A DNA stretch of 22,014 bases from the NCBI GenBank assembly GCA_035406565.1, contig DAONLG010000014.1:1-22014 (forward strand), in the 5' to 3' direction. Each line of letters begins with the position of its first letter. The stretch's first letter is position 1. This stretch comes from Soehngenia sp035406565 (lineage in GTDB: Bacteria > Bacillota > Clostridia > Tissierellales > Tissierellaceae). This document shows, one piece after another, positions 1 to 7,387 of this stretch. A model generated the notes under the pieces. That model saw only the letters and a list, made by a program, of their open reading frames with translations, ran no database searches and had not been told where the DNA came from. Both the position numbers and the translations under genes were made by a program.

Positions 1-1
1 T

Positions 2-1519
2 CAGCTGATCACTACAGCTGCAAAAGCTGTTGAAAAGGATGGAGTAATAGTTGGAGCTGTGGGAGTAGATATAGACTTAAAAGTATTAACAGATCAGCTA
101 GTGAATTTAAAAGTTGGAGAATTAGGGACCATATTTATAACTGATGGCAATGGCTTAAATTTAGTTTATCAAGATAAATCAAAGATAGGTTTAAATACAA
201 TTAGTGAAAGACCAAATACCAAAGAAATATTTTCGAATAAATCCGGAATTGTTGAAAGTAAAGATGAGAGCGGGGAAAAGCTATTTTATTCATACACTAC
301 AAACGAAAAGACAGGTTGGAAGATAATAGCACAAATTCCATCAGAAGAATTTTTATCAAAGACTAGACCATTGCTATATACGACGGCTGTCACAGTTGTA
401 ATTGCAATAGTTATTGCTGGCATAGCAGCGTTTTTCTTAGGCAAATATATATCAAAGAATGTAACAAAATTGAAATTTGCATTTAAAGAAGCTTCTAATG
501 GGAATTTATCAATTGAAACTGATGTAAATACTCAAGATGAGTTTAGAGAACTTTCAGATAGCTTCAATAGCATGATAAAGAATATAAAAAAGACAATAGA
601 AGGGGTAAAAGAATCTTCTGATACTGTTTTAAAAACATCTGATTTAATTTATGATATGACAAAAGAAGTTAATTCAGCGATGAATGAAGTCGCATCTACA
701 ACTTATGAAATCGCTAGGGGAAGCGAAGAACAAGCAAATGATATCGACAAAAACTCAGAAAACATTGAAAAACTTTCTAATACATTAGATAGCCTAGTCG
801 ACAGCATTACTAAGATCAATGAATTAGTACAAAACCTAGATTCACTTGGCAATAATGGTTTAGAGCAAGTTGACTTATTGGAAGACAGAGCTATCAATAC
901 TGAAAAATCTTCACAAAATGTCAACAAAATAATAAACGAAGTCAAAGAGAATGCTAAACAAATAAATGTAATTACTGACACGATATCACAAATAGCTGAA
1001 CAGACAAATTTATTAGCTTTAAATGCAGCAATTGAAGCCGCTCGAGCTGGCGAATCAGGTAGAGGATTTTCAGTCGTAGCTGAAGAAATAAGAAAATTAG
1101 CGGAGAAATCCTCCAAGGCTACTAAAGATATAGCTAAACTGATCCAAGATGTAAATAATAGTTCTAACTTAGCGGTAGAAGCTATGGATCAAGCTACAAA
1201 CGCTGTAAATGATCAAAAAAATTCAGTGGAATTTACTAAGAAAATATTTAACGAGATAAAAGTTTCACTTGATTCATTGAGAGAAAAGATGAATACAATT
1301 GCTGACGAAACTGTGACAATCGAATCCAATAAAAATGAGATATTAGATAACACACAAAGCATTTCCTCAGTGTCTCAAGAGATTAGTGCAAGCACAGAAG
1401 AACTCTCTGCTTCAACTCAAGAAGTGACAGCAGTAACAAGCAACTTCCTAGAGTATGCAGATAAATTAAAAGGACTGGCAAACGAACTAAGTAAATTAAT
1501 AGAAATATTTAAGATTTAG
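2..1519 (+). CDS. Methyl-accepting chemotaxis protein, 3' part (5' end outside window)
   Basis: This is a transmembrane chemoreceptor that would sense an extracellular ligand and control the CheA kinase. The reading frame is open from the first complete codon at base 2, so the GTG at 59 is an internal valine and the true start lies upstream. In order, the sequence shows the end of an extracellular Cache-type sensor domain (to about base 360), one transmembrane helix (about 371-450, rich in V, I, A and L), a HAMP linker (about 440-600), and a long coiled-coil signalling domain. The conserved hairpin tip, EQTNLLALNAAIEAARAGE, begins at base 998 and identifies the family. The C-terminus ends in LIEIFKI, with no obvious CheR/CheB-tethering pentapeptide. 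A first transmembrane helix is presumably in the missing part. The ligand cannot be inferred. Confidence 0.95.
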   Translation, partial: QLITTAAKAVEKDGVIVGAVGVDIDLKVLTDQLVNLKVGELGTIFITDGNGLNLVYQDKSKIGLNTISERPNTKEIFSNKSGIVESKDESGEKLFYSYTTNEKTGWKIIAQIPSEEFLSKTRPLLYTTAVTVVIAIVIAGIAAFFLGKYISKNVTKLKFAFKEASNGNLSIETDVNTQDEFRELSDSFNSMIKNIKKTIEGVKESSDTVLKTSDLIYDMTKEVNSAMNEVASTTYEIARGSEEQANDIDKNSENIEKLSNTLDSLVDSITKINELVQNLDSLGNNGLEQVDLLEDRAINTEKSSQNVNKIINEVKENAKQINVITDTISQIAEQTNLLALNAAIEAARAGESGRGFSVVAEEIRKLAEKSSKATKDIAKLIQDVNNSSNLAVEAMDQATNAVNDQKNSVEFTKKIFNEIKVSLDSLREKMNTIADETVTIESNKNEILDNTQSISSVSQEISASTEELSASTQEVTAVTSNFLEYADKLKGLANELSKLIEIFKI

Positions 1520-1545
1520 AGCTAGATTTTCTAGCTCTTTCTTGT
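1518..1545 (+). terminator. Rho-independent terminator of the chemoreceptor gene
   Basis: The arms AGAGCTAGA (1518-1526) and TCTAGCTCT (1530-1538) form a perfect 9-bp stem with a TTT loop, followed by the T-rich run TTCTTGTTG. The stem begins inside the TAG stop codon. Confidence 0.85.
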
Positions 1546-1598
1546 TGTATAAGTGTATAATAAATCTATGAGAACTATTTGCATAAGGAGGAGTAATA

Positions 1599-2594
1599 TT
1601 GGAAATTGGCAAATTACCGAATGAAGTGTTAGAGGAGATAGTCATTAATAACATTAAATATAAGAGAAAAGAAGTATTGATGGGTTCTAAAGTTGGAGAA
1701 GACACAGGAATAGTTGATTTTGAAGATGATTATTGTGTTGTAAGCACAGATCCGATAACGGGAGCTACTAAAAACATCGGCAAATTAGCTGTATATGTAA
1801 CTTTAAATGATGCAGCTACAAAGGGAGCTGACCCAGTAGCTTTATTGATAACGCTTTTATGCCCTGCTGAAATTACAAAAGAAGAAATAGACTCAATAAT
1901 GAAAGAAATAGCCGAGGCTGCAAAAGATGAAAAAGTAGAAATCATTGGAGGACATACAGAAATAACAGATGCTGTAAATAGAGTAATTATAAACTCAACA
2001 GTTTTAGCTAGGATAAAAAAAGAATATTTGCCTAATTATGAGAACATTAAGGTAGGTGACAAATTGATTGTCACTAAATGGCTGGGATTAGAAGGAACAA
2101 ATATATTGGTAAACGAGCTAGGAGAGAAAGCTTTTAGCATTTTGACAAAAGATGAAATAGAACTATCTAAACAGATCATAAATAACATATCTGTCGTTAA
2201 AGAAGGGAAAGTAGGAATAGAAAATGGAGCATTGTATATGCATGACATAACTGAAGGAGGCTTATATGGAGCTATTTGGGAAGCTTCAAATGCGATAGGA
2301 AAAGGTATTAGAATTTATGAAGAAAAAATTCCTGTCTTAGAAGTAACTAAAAAAATATGCGAATTTTTTGGAATAAACCCATTTAAGCTGATATCAAGTG
2401 GAAGTATGCTCATGATAGTGCCAAAAGAAAAATTAGATGAAGTGGTCCTTTCATTGGAGAAAGAGAATATAATTGCAACATCTATTGGGGAAATAGTTAA
2501 AGAAGGGGTAGTATCTGTAAAAGGAGGATTAGAAAAACCAATAGATTCGCCAAAAAGCGATGAACTTTACAAAGCTCTTAAAAAGATAAAATGA
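1599..2594 (+). CDS. AIR synthase-related (PurM/HypE-like) protein
   Basis: The 331-residue protein has the two-domain PurM-like fold shared by AIR synthase, HypE, ThiL and SelD, which bind ATP and act on a small substrate or carbamoyl/phosphoryl intermediate. Visible hallmarks are the N-terminal DTGIVDF and STDPITGA segments, LNDAATKGADPVALL (a PurM dimer-interface type motif), GGHTEIT near residue 127, and the C-terminal-domain segments HDITEGGLYGA and SSGSMLMIVP. It ends in ALKKIK and lacks the Pro-Arg-x-Cys tail that carries the thiocarboxamide in true HypE, so it is probably not the hydrogenase maturation enzyme, and no hyp genes are nearby. The start is TTG with AAGGAGGA (1585-1592) upstream. 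A TATAAT at 1556-1561 could be its -10 box, but no good -35 is seen. The substrate is unknown. Confidence 0.85.
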   Translation: MEIGKLPNEVLEEIVINNIKYKRKEVLMGSKVGEDTGIVDFEDDYCVVSTDPITGATKNIGKLAVYVTLNDAATKGADPVALLITLLCPAEITKEEIDSIMKEIAEAAKDEKVEIIGGHTEITDAVNRVIINSTVLARIKKEYLPNYENIKVGDKLIVTKWLGLEGTNILVNELGEKAFSILTKDEIELSKQIINNISVVKEGKVGIENGALYMHDITEGGLYGAIWEASNAIGKGIRIYEEKIPVLEVTKKICEFFGINPFKLISSGSMLMIVPKEKLDEVVLSLEKENIIATSIGEIVKEGVVSVKGGLEKPIDSPKSDELYKALKKIK

Positions 2595-2626
2595 TGTTAC
2601 AATATCATTACAAATTGCTAGATTGC

Positions 2627-2655
2627 TTGAAAGCCATATATTAAAGTGATATATA
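2627..2655 (+). promoter_or_regulatory. Candidate sigma-A promoter for the amidase gene
   Basis: TTGAAA (2627-2632) and TATATA (2650-2655) are separated by 17 bases in the gap before the amidase gene. The region is very AT-rich, so the -10 choice is uncertain. Confidence 0.5.
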
Positions 2656-2708
2656 TAAATTAAAGAAAGTGGTTAGCTATTTGGTTAAGAAATGGAAGGA
2701 GCATCGAC

Positions 2709-4790
2709 ATGAAGAAAAGACATATATTTTTATTTCTGATTATGTTTTTATTAGTTTTTAATAAAAGTGCATACGCGAGTGAGTTTTTTAACGTTGGAAT
2801 TGACGGAAACAACTTAAAAGTAAGGCAGGTTTCTGTGCTTTTAGATGGCAATAGACTAGATTCTAAGATCCCATCTTTTATTTTAGGTGATAGGACTTTA
2901 GTGCCAATAAGATTTGTAGCAGAGAACTTCGGCGCAGTAGTTGGCTGGGAAGATAAGACTAAGACAGTTACCGTAGTAAATGGGCCAACAGTAGTTATTT
3001 TAACTGTAGATAGCAATAAAGTGCTAGTAAATGGAGTAGAGAGGATTCTAGACAAAAACTCCATACCTAAATTAGTTACATATAATGACAATGGCAAACT
3101 TGATGCAAGAACTATGGTACCAGTTAGATTTATTTCAGAAGTATTGGGATACGAAGTCTTATGGGATTCGAAAAATTATACTGCTCAAATAAACACATCA
3201 ACCGTAACAAATATAACAGATATTAGGACAATTTATGACTCGAATGGAAATCATCAGATTGCTATTGACAGTGACCAGAAATTAGAATATGAAGTATCTT
3301 ATGATTCTATAAACAAGAAATATGATATTGAGTTTATCAACACTAAATTGAATATTGCTGGAAATGGCCAGACTACATTTGAAAGCGAAGTTGGGGGGAC
3401 ATTTATTCAAAAAATATATTCTCGCCAATCATCACTTCCTCCAAATCCCTATAAGGTAAGCTTAAATATAGTAATGAAGGATGAAGGTAAAGAAATTTTT
3501 AACACTACATCAGATGGGAAAACATTGATTATTTCGTTTGAGCCCAACAAACCAGCACCTACCATAAATAACATATCTAATATAAGTTTAGGTTATGTAG
3601 ATGGTAAAGAAGCTGTTGTGTTAAAAGGGGTAAAAGGGAATGATTATAAGAGCTTTATATTGGATAACCCTACAAGGTACGTTTTGGATTTAAAAGATGC
3701 AACATTACTAGGTAATTTATATCAAACTTTTGATTATAAATTGGGATTTATCAATTCAGTTAGGGTTTCGCAATTTACTCCTGATGCAAATTATGACCCT
3801 AATGATAAGATAGTAAGAGTTGTACTAGATATAAACTCAGGTGTAAGTCCAAAGGTAAATATAGTTTTTAAAGACGATGAGCTTTATTTAGTGCCAGAAA
3901 ATACACTTTTTAATTATATTAATTACAATACTTACACTTCATCATTCGATTTTTCTATACCTTCAATGGATATAAATTCTGTCATAACAGATTATGTCGA
4001 ACCAAATAACCAGTTGATATTGTCATTTGACAATGGACTATTAGACCTACCCATTGGATCATACAACATCAACGACAATTTTATTAGCACTATAGAAATT
4101 GAGAAGACATCAAACACGACCATCATAACGATGAATCTAAATAAAAAGATAAATTACGATGTAGATCTAAATAATTCTTTCTTTAAAATCAATGTAAAAT
4201 CTGAGAACACTATTCCAACAAATCCATCAGGCAAGACAATAGTCATTGATGCTGGGCATGGTGGGAAAGATCCGGGAGCTTTATCGATTTTAGGATTTAA
4301 AGAAAAGGAAGTCAATTTATCTATAGCTCTAAAACTAGAAAATGCCCTAAGACAAAAAGGATACAATGTTATCATGACTAGAAACACTGACACCTATGTG
4401 GATTTATATGAAAGGCCAAAGATTGCTAACAACGTAAAAGCTGATCTATTTATAAGCATACACTGCAATTCAACCCTTTTAAATTCAGTAAATGGGCTAG
4501 AATTACTTTATTGTCCTGCAACAGAAAGCAGCTATAAAACAGTAGACCAATATCCTTTTGCAAAATCTATTCATGACTCAATTGTAAGCTCGACAGGTAT
4601 AAATTCAAGAGGTATAAAGAAAAGATCAGACTTGGTAGTGCTGAGATTGACTAATATGCCTGCAGTATTGATAGAAACTGCATTTTTAACTAATCCAGAT
4701 GATGCCCAAAAACTAATTCAAGACTCATTTCAACAAAAAGTTGTACAGGGTATTGTAAATGGGGTTGAACAATATATGAATCAGTATTAA
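2709..4790 (+). CDS. Secreted N-acetylmuramoyl-L-alanine amidase with stalk and AMIN domains
   Basis: This zinc enzyme would cut the amide bond between N-acetylmuramic acid and the stem peptide in peptidoglycan, for wall turnover or cell separation. Residues 1-24 form a signal peptide (KKR, a hydrophobic core, AYAS). Residues about 40-160 are a copper-amine-oxidase N-domain-like stalk with its LVPIRFVAE and MVPVRFISE repeats. Three stretches at about 166-275, 288-395 and 415-500 look like tandem AMIN domains, which normally target the enzyme to the envelope; the third is the weakest. The Amidase_3 catalytic domain spans about 508-693. His517 (AGHGGKDPGA), Glu532 (KEKEVNLS) and His585 (SIHCN) match the zinc ligands, and Glu656 (IETAF) the catalytic glutamate, so it should be active. 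The ATG is preceded by GGAAGGAG. The gene appears to be a single-gene unit with its own hairpin downstream. Confidence 0.95.
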   Translation: MKKRHIFLFLIMFLLVFNKSAYASEFFNVGIDGNNLKVRQVSVLLDGNRLDSKIPSFILGDRTLVPIRFVAENFGAVVGWEDKTKTVTVVNGPTVVILTVDSNKVLVNGVERILDKNSIPKLVTYNDNGKLDARTMVPVRFISEVLGYEVLWDSKNYTAQINTSTVTNITDIRTIYDSNGNHQIAIDSDQKLEYEVSYDSINKKYDIEFINTKLNIAGNGQTTFESEVGGTFIQKIYSRQSSLPPNPYKVSLNIVMKDEGKEIFNTTSDGKTLIISFEPNKPAPTINNISNISLGYVDGKEAVVLKGVKGNDYKSFILDNPTRYVLDLKDATLLGNLYQTFDYKLGFINSVRVSQFTPDANYDPNDKIVRVVLDINSGVSPKVNIVFKDDELYLVPENTLFNYINYNTYTSSFDFSIPSMDINSVITDYVEPNNQLILSFDNGLLDLPIGSYNINDNFISTIEIEKTSNTTIITMNLNKKINYDVDLNNSFFKINVKSENTIPTNPSGKTIVIDAGHGGKDPGALSILGFKEKEVNLSIALKLENALRQKGYNVIMTRNTDTYVDLYERPKIANNVKADLFISIHCNSTLLNSVNGLELLYCPATESSYKTVDQYPFAKSIHDSIVSSTGINSRGIKKRSDLVVLRLTNMPAVLIETAFLTNPDDAQKLIQDSFQQKVVQGIVNGVEQYMNQY

Positions 4791-4793
4791 AAT

Positions 4794-4818
4794 AAGGGAA
4801 GGGATACCTTCCCTTTAT
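4794..4818 (+). terminator. Terminator-like hairpin after the amidase gene
   Basis: AAGGGAAGG (4794-4802) and CCTTCCCTT (4807-4815) form a perfect 9-bp stem with a GATA loop. The T-tract that follows is short and interrupted, so some read-through into the next gene is likely. Confidence 0.7.
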
Positions 4819-4840
4819 TAATTGAAAGGAGATTTATACA

Positions 4841-5362
4841 TTGGGAGCTTTTTTGGGATATGCACTCATTTTTTTTGCCAGAGTACTAGATGTTTCTCTA
4901 TCTACAGTGAGAACTTTGATGGTTGTTCAGGGTAGAAAAATACAAGCTGCAGCTATTGGATTTTTCGAGGTTGGTGTATATGTAACAGTGCTAGGGAAAG
5001 TAGTAAACAGTCTAGACAACCCTTTAAATTTACTTGCATACTGCCTTGGATTCGCTGCGGGAAATTATGTAGGTATAACAATAGAAAACAAAATAGCATT
5101 AGGAAATCTCTCTGCACAGATTATTCCTGGAGAAAATACTAAAGACGAACTTCTAGAAGCATTAAGAGCTAATGGATTTGGAGTGACAGTTCTTGTAGGA
5201 GAAGGATTAAAGGGGAGCAGAGAAATATTTAATGTTGTACTAAACAGAAAAGATTTAAGAAAGCTAAGAGAAATCGTTGAAAATATCGATAAAGATGCAT
5301 TTTTAACAGTAAATAACATAAGCCCTATAAGAGGTGGATACTTTAATGTAACTAAAAAATAA
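4841..5362 (+). CDS. UPF0316/DUF2179 family membrane protein
   Basis: The 173-residue protein has an N-terminal membrane part (about residues 1-85), with hydrophobic stretches around FLGYALIFFARVLDVSLS, AIGFFEVGVYVTVLGKVV and LLAYCLGFAAGNYVGI, joined to a soluble C-terminal DUF2179 domain (about 90-173). The motif RVLDVSLSTVRTLMVVQGRK near the N-terminus is typical of the UPF0316 family (Bacillus YebE-like). The biochemical role of the family is not known to me. The start is TTG at 4841 with AAAGGAGA about 8 bases upstream; no stronger upstream start fits. It lies alone between two hairpins and is probably expressed partly by read-through from the amidase gene. Confidence 0.85.
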   Translation: MGAFLGYALIFFARVLDVSLSTVRTLMVVQGRKIQAAAIGFFEVGVYVTVLGKVVNSLDNPLNLLAYCLGFAAGNYVGITIENKIALGNLSAQIIPGENTKDELLEALRANGFGVTVLVGEGLKGSREIFNVVLNRKDLRKLREIVENIDKDAFLTVNNISPIRGGYFNVTKK

Positions 5363-5385
5363 ATCTCCTTATTGGAGGTTTTTTT
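5361..5385 (+). terminator. Rho-independent terminator after the UPF0316 gene
   Basis: AAATCTCC (5361-5368) pairs with GGAGGTTT (5374-5381), including one G-T pair, with a five-base loop and a run of T to 5385. The stem overlaps the last bases of the stop codon. Confidence 0.85.
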
Positions 5386-5421
5386 CATATGATATTATTT
5401 AAATATTGAGGAGAGATAAAA

Positions 5422-6159
5422 TTGAGAATTGATAATAGAAATTATGATGAAATGAGAAAGATAAATATAACTCGAGACTACTTAATGCACCCCTTTGGAT
5501 CTGTTTTGATTGAAGTCGGAAATACAAAAGTAATTTGTACTGCGATGATCGAAGATAAAGTGCCCATATTCTTAAAAAACAGTGGCATGGGGTGGATAAC
5601 AAGTGAATATTCTATGATACCTGCTAGTACAGCGGTAAGAAAAGTAAGAGATTCAGTAAAAGGGAAAATTGATGGCAGAAATCAAGAAATACAAAGGCTC
5701 ATAGGCAGATCTTTAAGAAATGTAGTGGATTTAAAAAAACTTGGAGAAAGAACAGTTTGGATAGATTGCGATGTTATACAGGCTGATGGTGGAACGAGGA
5801 CAGCTTCAATAACAGGAGCTTACATCGCCATGGTAGATGCACTGAATAAGCAGTTTAAAAATAAGGAAGAAAAGTTCCCTGTAAAAGACTATTTAGCAGC
5901 TGTAAGCGTAGGGATAATTGAAAGCGGACCAGTTCTGGATTTATGCTATGAAGAAGACTTTAAAGCACTAGTCGACATGAATGTGGTTATGACAGGTAAA
6001 TGTGAATTTGTTGAAATACAGGGAACTGGAGAAAACAAGTCTTTTTCCAGAAATGAGTTAAATGAGCTTTTAGATTTAGCTACAAAAGGCAACAATGAAA
6101 TCATTGAGCTGGAAAAGAATATATTTGGAGATATAAATAAATATATAGGTGATAAATAA
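5422..6159 (+). CDS. rph: Ribonuclease PH
   Basis: RNase PH is a phosphate-dependent 3'-to-5' exoribonuclease that trims tRNA 3' ends and acts as a hexamer in the cytoplasm. The 245-residue length is normal. Family signatures include GSVLIEVGNTKVICTA, GMGWITSEYSMIP, EIQRLIGRSLR (about residues 90-100), GERTVWIDCDVIQADGGTRTASITGAY and the C-terminal FVEIQGTGE. Some positions that are usually conserved differ: DNR where most members have DGR at the N-terminus, MIPAST where MLPRAT is usual, and GRNQEIQR where GRTxEIQR is usual. The active-site block is otherwise intact. The start is TTG at 5422 with GGAGAG upstream. Its stop codon overlaps the ATG of the next gene by one base, so the two are translationally coupled. 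Confidence 0.97.
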   Translation: MRIDNRNYDEMRKINITRDYLMHPFGSVLIEVGNTKVICTAMIEDKVPIFLKNSGMGWITSEYSMIPASTAVRKVRDSVKGKIDGRNQEIQRLIGRSLRNVVDLKKLGERTVWIDCDVIQADGGTRTASITGAYIAMVDALNKQFKNKEEKFPVKDYLAAVSVGIIESGPVLDLCYEEDFKALVDMNVVMTGKCEFVEIQGTGENKSFSRNELNELLDLATKGNNEIIELEKNIFGDINKYIGDK

Positions 6160-6776
6160 TGAGAAAATTGGTACTGGCAACAGATAACAAGAACAAAATT
6201 AATGAAATTAAAGATATTTTAAGTGATTTGCCAATAGAGATTTTATCCAAAGATCAGATAGGATTAGAAGATTTAAAAGTAATAGAAGATGGGAAAACCT
6301 TAGTAGATAACAGCCTAAAAAAAGCGAGGGAAATAGCGAAGTACACTGACTATTTAGTGGTGGCTGATGATACAGGATTGTTCGTAGAAAAACTAGATGG
6401 CAAGCCAGGAGTATATTCATCTAGGTATGCGGGCGAAGACGGCAATGACAAGAAAAATGTAGAGTTACTTCTGAAAAATTTAGAAGGAGAGGAAAGCAGA
6501 GCTTATTTCGAAACTGTTATTTGCTTAATCACAGAGGATAAAAAAGAGTATATCGCATCGGGAAGGTGCTATGGTAAGGTGTTGACTACAATAAGAGGAG
6601 AGAATGGGTTTGGATATGATCCTATATTTCAACCAGATGGATTTGACAGGACATTTGCAGAATTAGGTAGTAAACAGAAAAATGAAATAAGCCACAGAAG
6701 AAAAGCCATTGAAAACTTAAGAGAAATTCTAATTCAATTATTGGGTGAGAAAGATGAAAATACTTCTAGTAAGTGA
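6159..6776 (+). CDS. rdgB: XTP/dITP pyrophosphatase (non-canonical purine NTPase)
   Basis: This enzyme hydrolyses dITP, XTP and ITP to monophosphates and pyrophosphate, keeping deaminated purines out of nucleic acids. The 205-residue protein shows the Ham1/RdgB signatures: LATDNKNKINEIKDIL at the N-terminus, VADDTGLFVEKLDGKPGVYSSRYAG around residues 67-92, GFGYDPIF near 149-156 and SHRRKA near 179. The ATG lies in the TAATG overlap with rph, with AGGTGA at 6147-6152 as ribosome binding site. Its 3' end overlaps the following phosphoesterase gene by 23 bases. The rph-rdgB-phosphoesterase order is common in Clostridia and suggests one transcript. Confidence 0.96.
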   Translation: MRKLVLATDNKNKINEIKDILSDLPIEILSKDQIGLEDLKVIEDGKTLVDNSLKKAREIAKYTDYLVVADDTGLFVEKLDGKPGVYSSRYAGEDGNDKKNVELLLKNLEGEESRAYFETVICLITEDKKEYIASGRCYGKVLTTIRGENGFGYDPIFQPDGFDRTFAELGSKQKNEISHRRKAIENLREILIQLLGEKDENTSSK

Positions 6777-7236
6777 TACGCATAGGAGAATATCACCATT
6801 GATTAAAACAATAGAAAATGAGAAATTCGATGTATTGTTTTTTCTTGGGGACAACGTAGAAGATGGTGAAGAAATTGCAAATAGATTAAATATTAGAGAA
6901 AAATATATCGTGCGAGGCAATGGAGATTTTTACACTAGTTACCCTGACAAAATAGTTGTAGAAATGCTAGGACATAGGATGATACTAGTACATGGACATA
7001 GGGAAAATGTTAAATTAGATTTAAAGCAGCTTATGGTTTTAGCTAAAAAAGAAGATGCTGATTCAGTGTTTTTTGGGCATACACACATCGCCTCAATTGA
7101 TAGAATAGAAGATATTTTGTTTTTAAATCCTGGCAGCCCAACATTTCCAAGAGGAAGCGATTATAAAAAGACTTTTGCGGTATTAGATGTAACCAAAGAC
7201 CATATATGGGCAGATATAAGGAATATTTCAAAATGA
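6754..7236 (+). CDS. YfcE/MJ0936-type metallophosphoesterase
   Basis: This is a 160-residue calcineurin-like phosphodiesterase that uses two divalent metals; related enzymes act on model phosphodiesters, and the physiological substrate is generally unknown. All metal-binding blocks are visible: SDTH at the N-terminus, FFLGDN, VRGNGD, LVHGH and FGHTHIA, then LNPGSPTFPR, typical of the YfcE group. I chose the ATG at 6754 because it gives the canonical MKILLVSDTH start and has GGGTGAG six bases upstream. An in-frame GTG at 6745 lies inside that ribosome binding site. It overlaps the end of the pyrophosphatase gene and closes the rph cluster. Confidence 0.93.
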   Translation: MKILLVSDTHRRISPLIKTIENEKFDVLFFLGDNVEDGEEIANRLNIREKYIVRGNGDFYTSYPDKIVVEMLGHRMILVHGHRENVKLDLKQLMVLAKKEDADSVFFGHTHIASIDRIEDILFLNPGSPTFPRGSDYKKTFAVLDVTKDHIWADIRNISK

Positions 7237-7277
7237 TTTCATATGCATAATTTTTAGAAAACTCATAAAATTATATT

Positions 7278-7306
7278 TTGATTAATTAGAAAATTCATGT
7301 TATAAT
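7278..7306 (+). promoter_or_regulatory. Sigma-A promoter for the EF-G-like gene
   Basis: TTGATT (7278-7283) and TATAAT (7301-7306) are spaced by exactly 17 bases, followed by an untranslated leader of about 75 bases. This separates the EF-G-like gene from the rph cluster. Confidence 0.8.
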
Positions 7307-7338
7307 TTAAAAGCATGGAATTATTTGATTTGTGTTTG

Positions 7339-7364
7339 ATTTAAAAAGTAGTTTACTTTTAAAT
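7339..7364 (+). other. AU-rich hairpin in the leader of the EF-G-like gene
   Basis: ATTTAAAAAGTA (7339-7350) pairs with TACTTTTAAAT (7354-7364) around a GTT loop, with one bulged A. No T-tract follows, so it is not a terminator. The ribosome binding site AGGGGGA lies about 13 bases downstream. Function is unknown; see the similar hairpin at 17472-17492. Confidence 0.5.
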
Positions 7365-7387
7365 AAAATTCTAGTTAGGGGGAATGC

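Noticed and set aside
703..1116. Open frame of 137 codons on the minus strand inside the chemoreceptor gene
   Set aside because: It is opposite a clearly conserved coding frame, has serine/leucine-rich low-complexity translation and no ribosome binding site; the same holds for the other long antisense frames.
2590..2609. Inverted repeat AATGAT...ATCATT after the AIR-synthase-related gene
   Set aside because: Only 6 bp, AT-rich and without a T-tract, so not called a terminator.
5372..5398. TTGGAG / TATTAT as promoter for rph
   Set aside because: The spacing is 15 bases and the -35 lies inside the preceding terminator stem; too weak to call.
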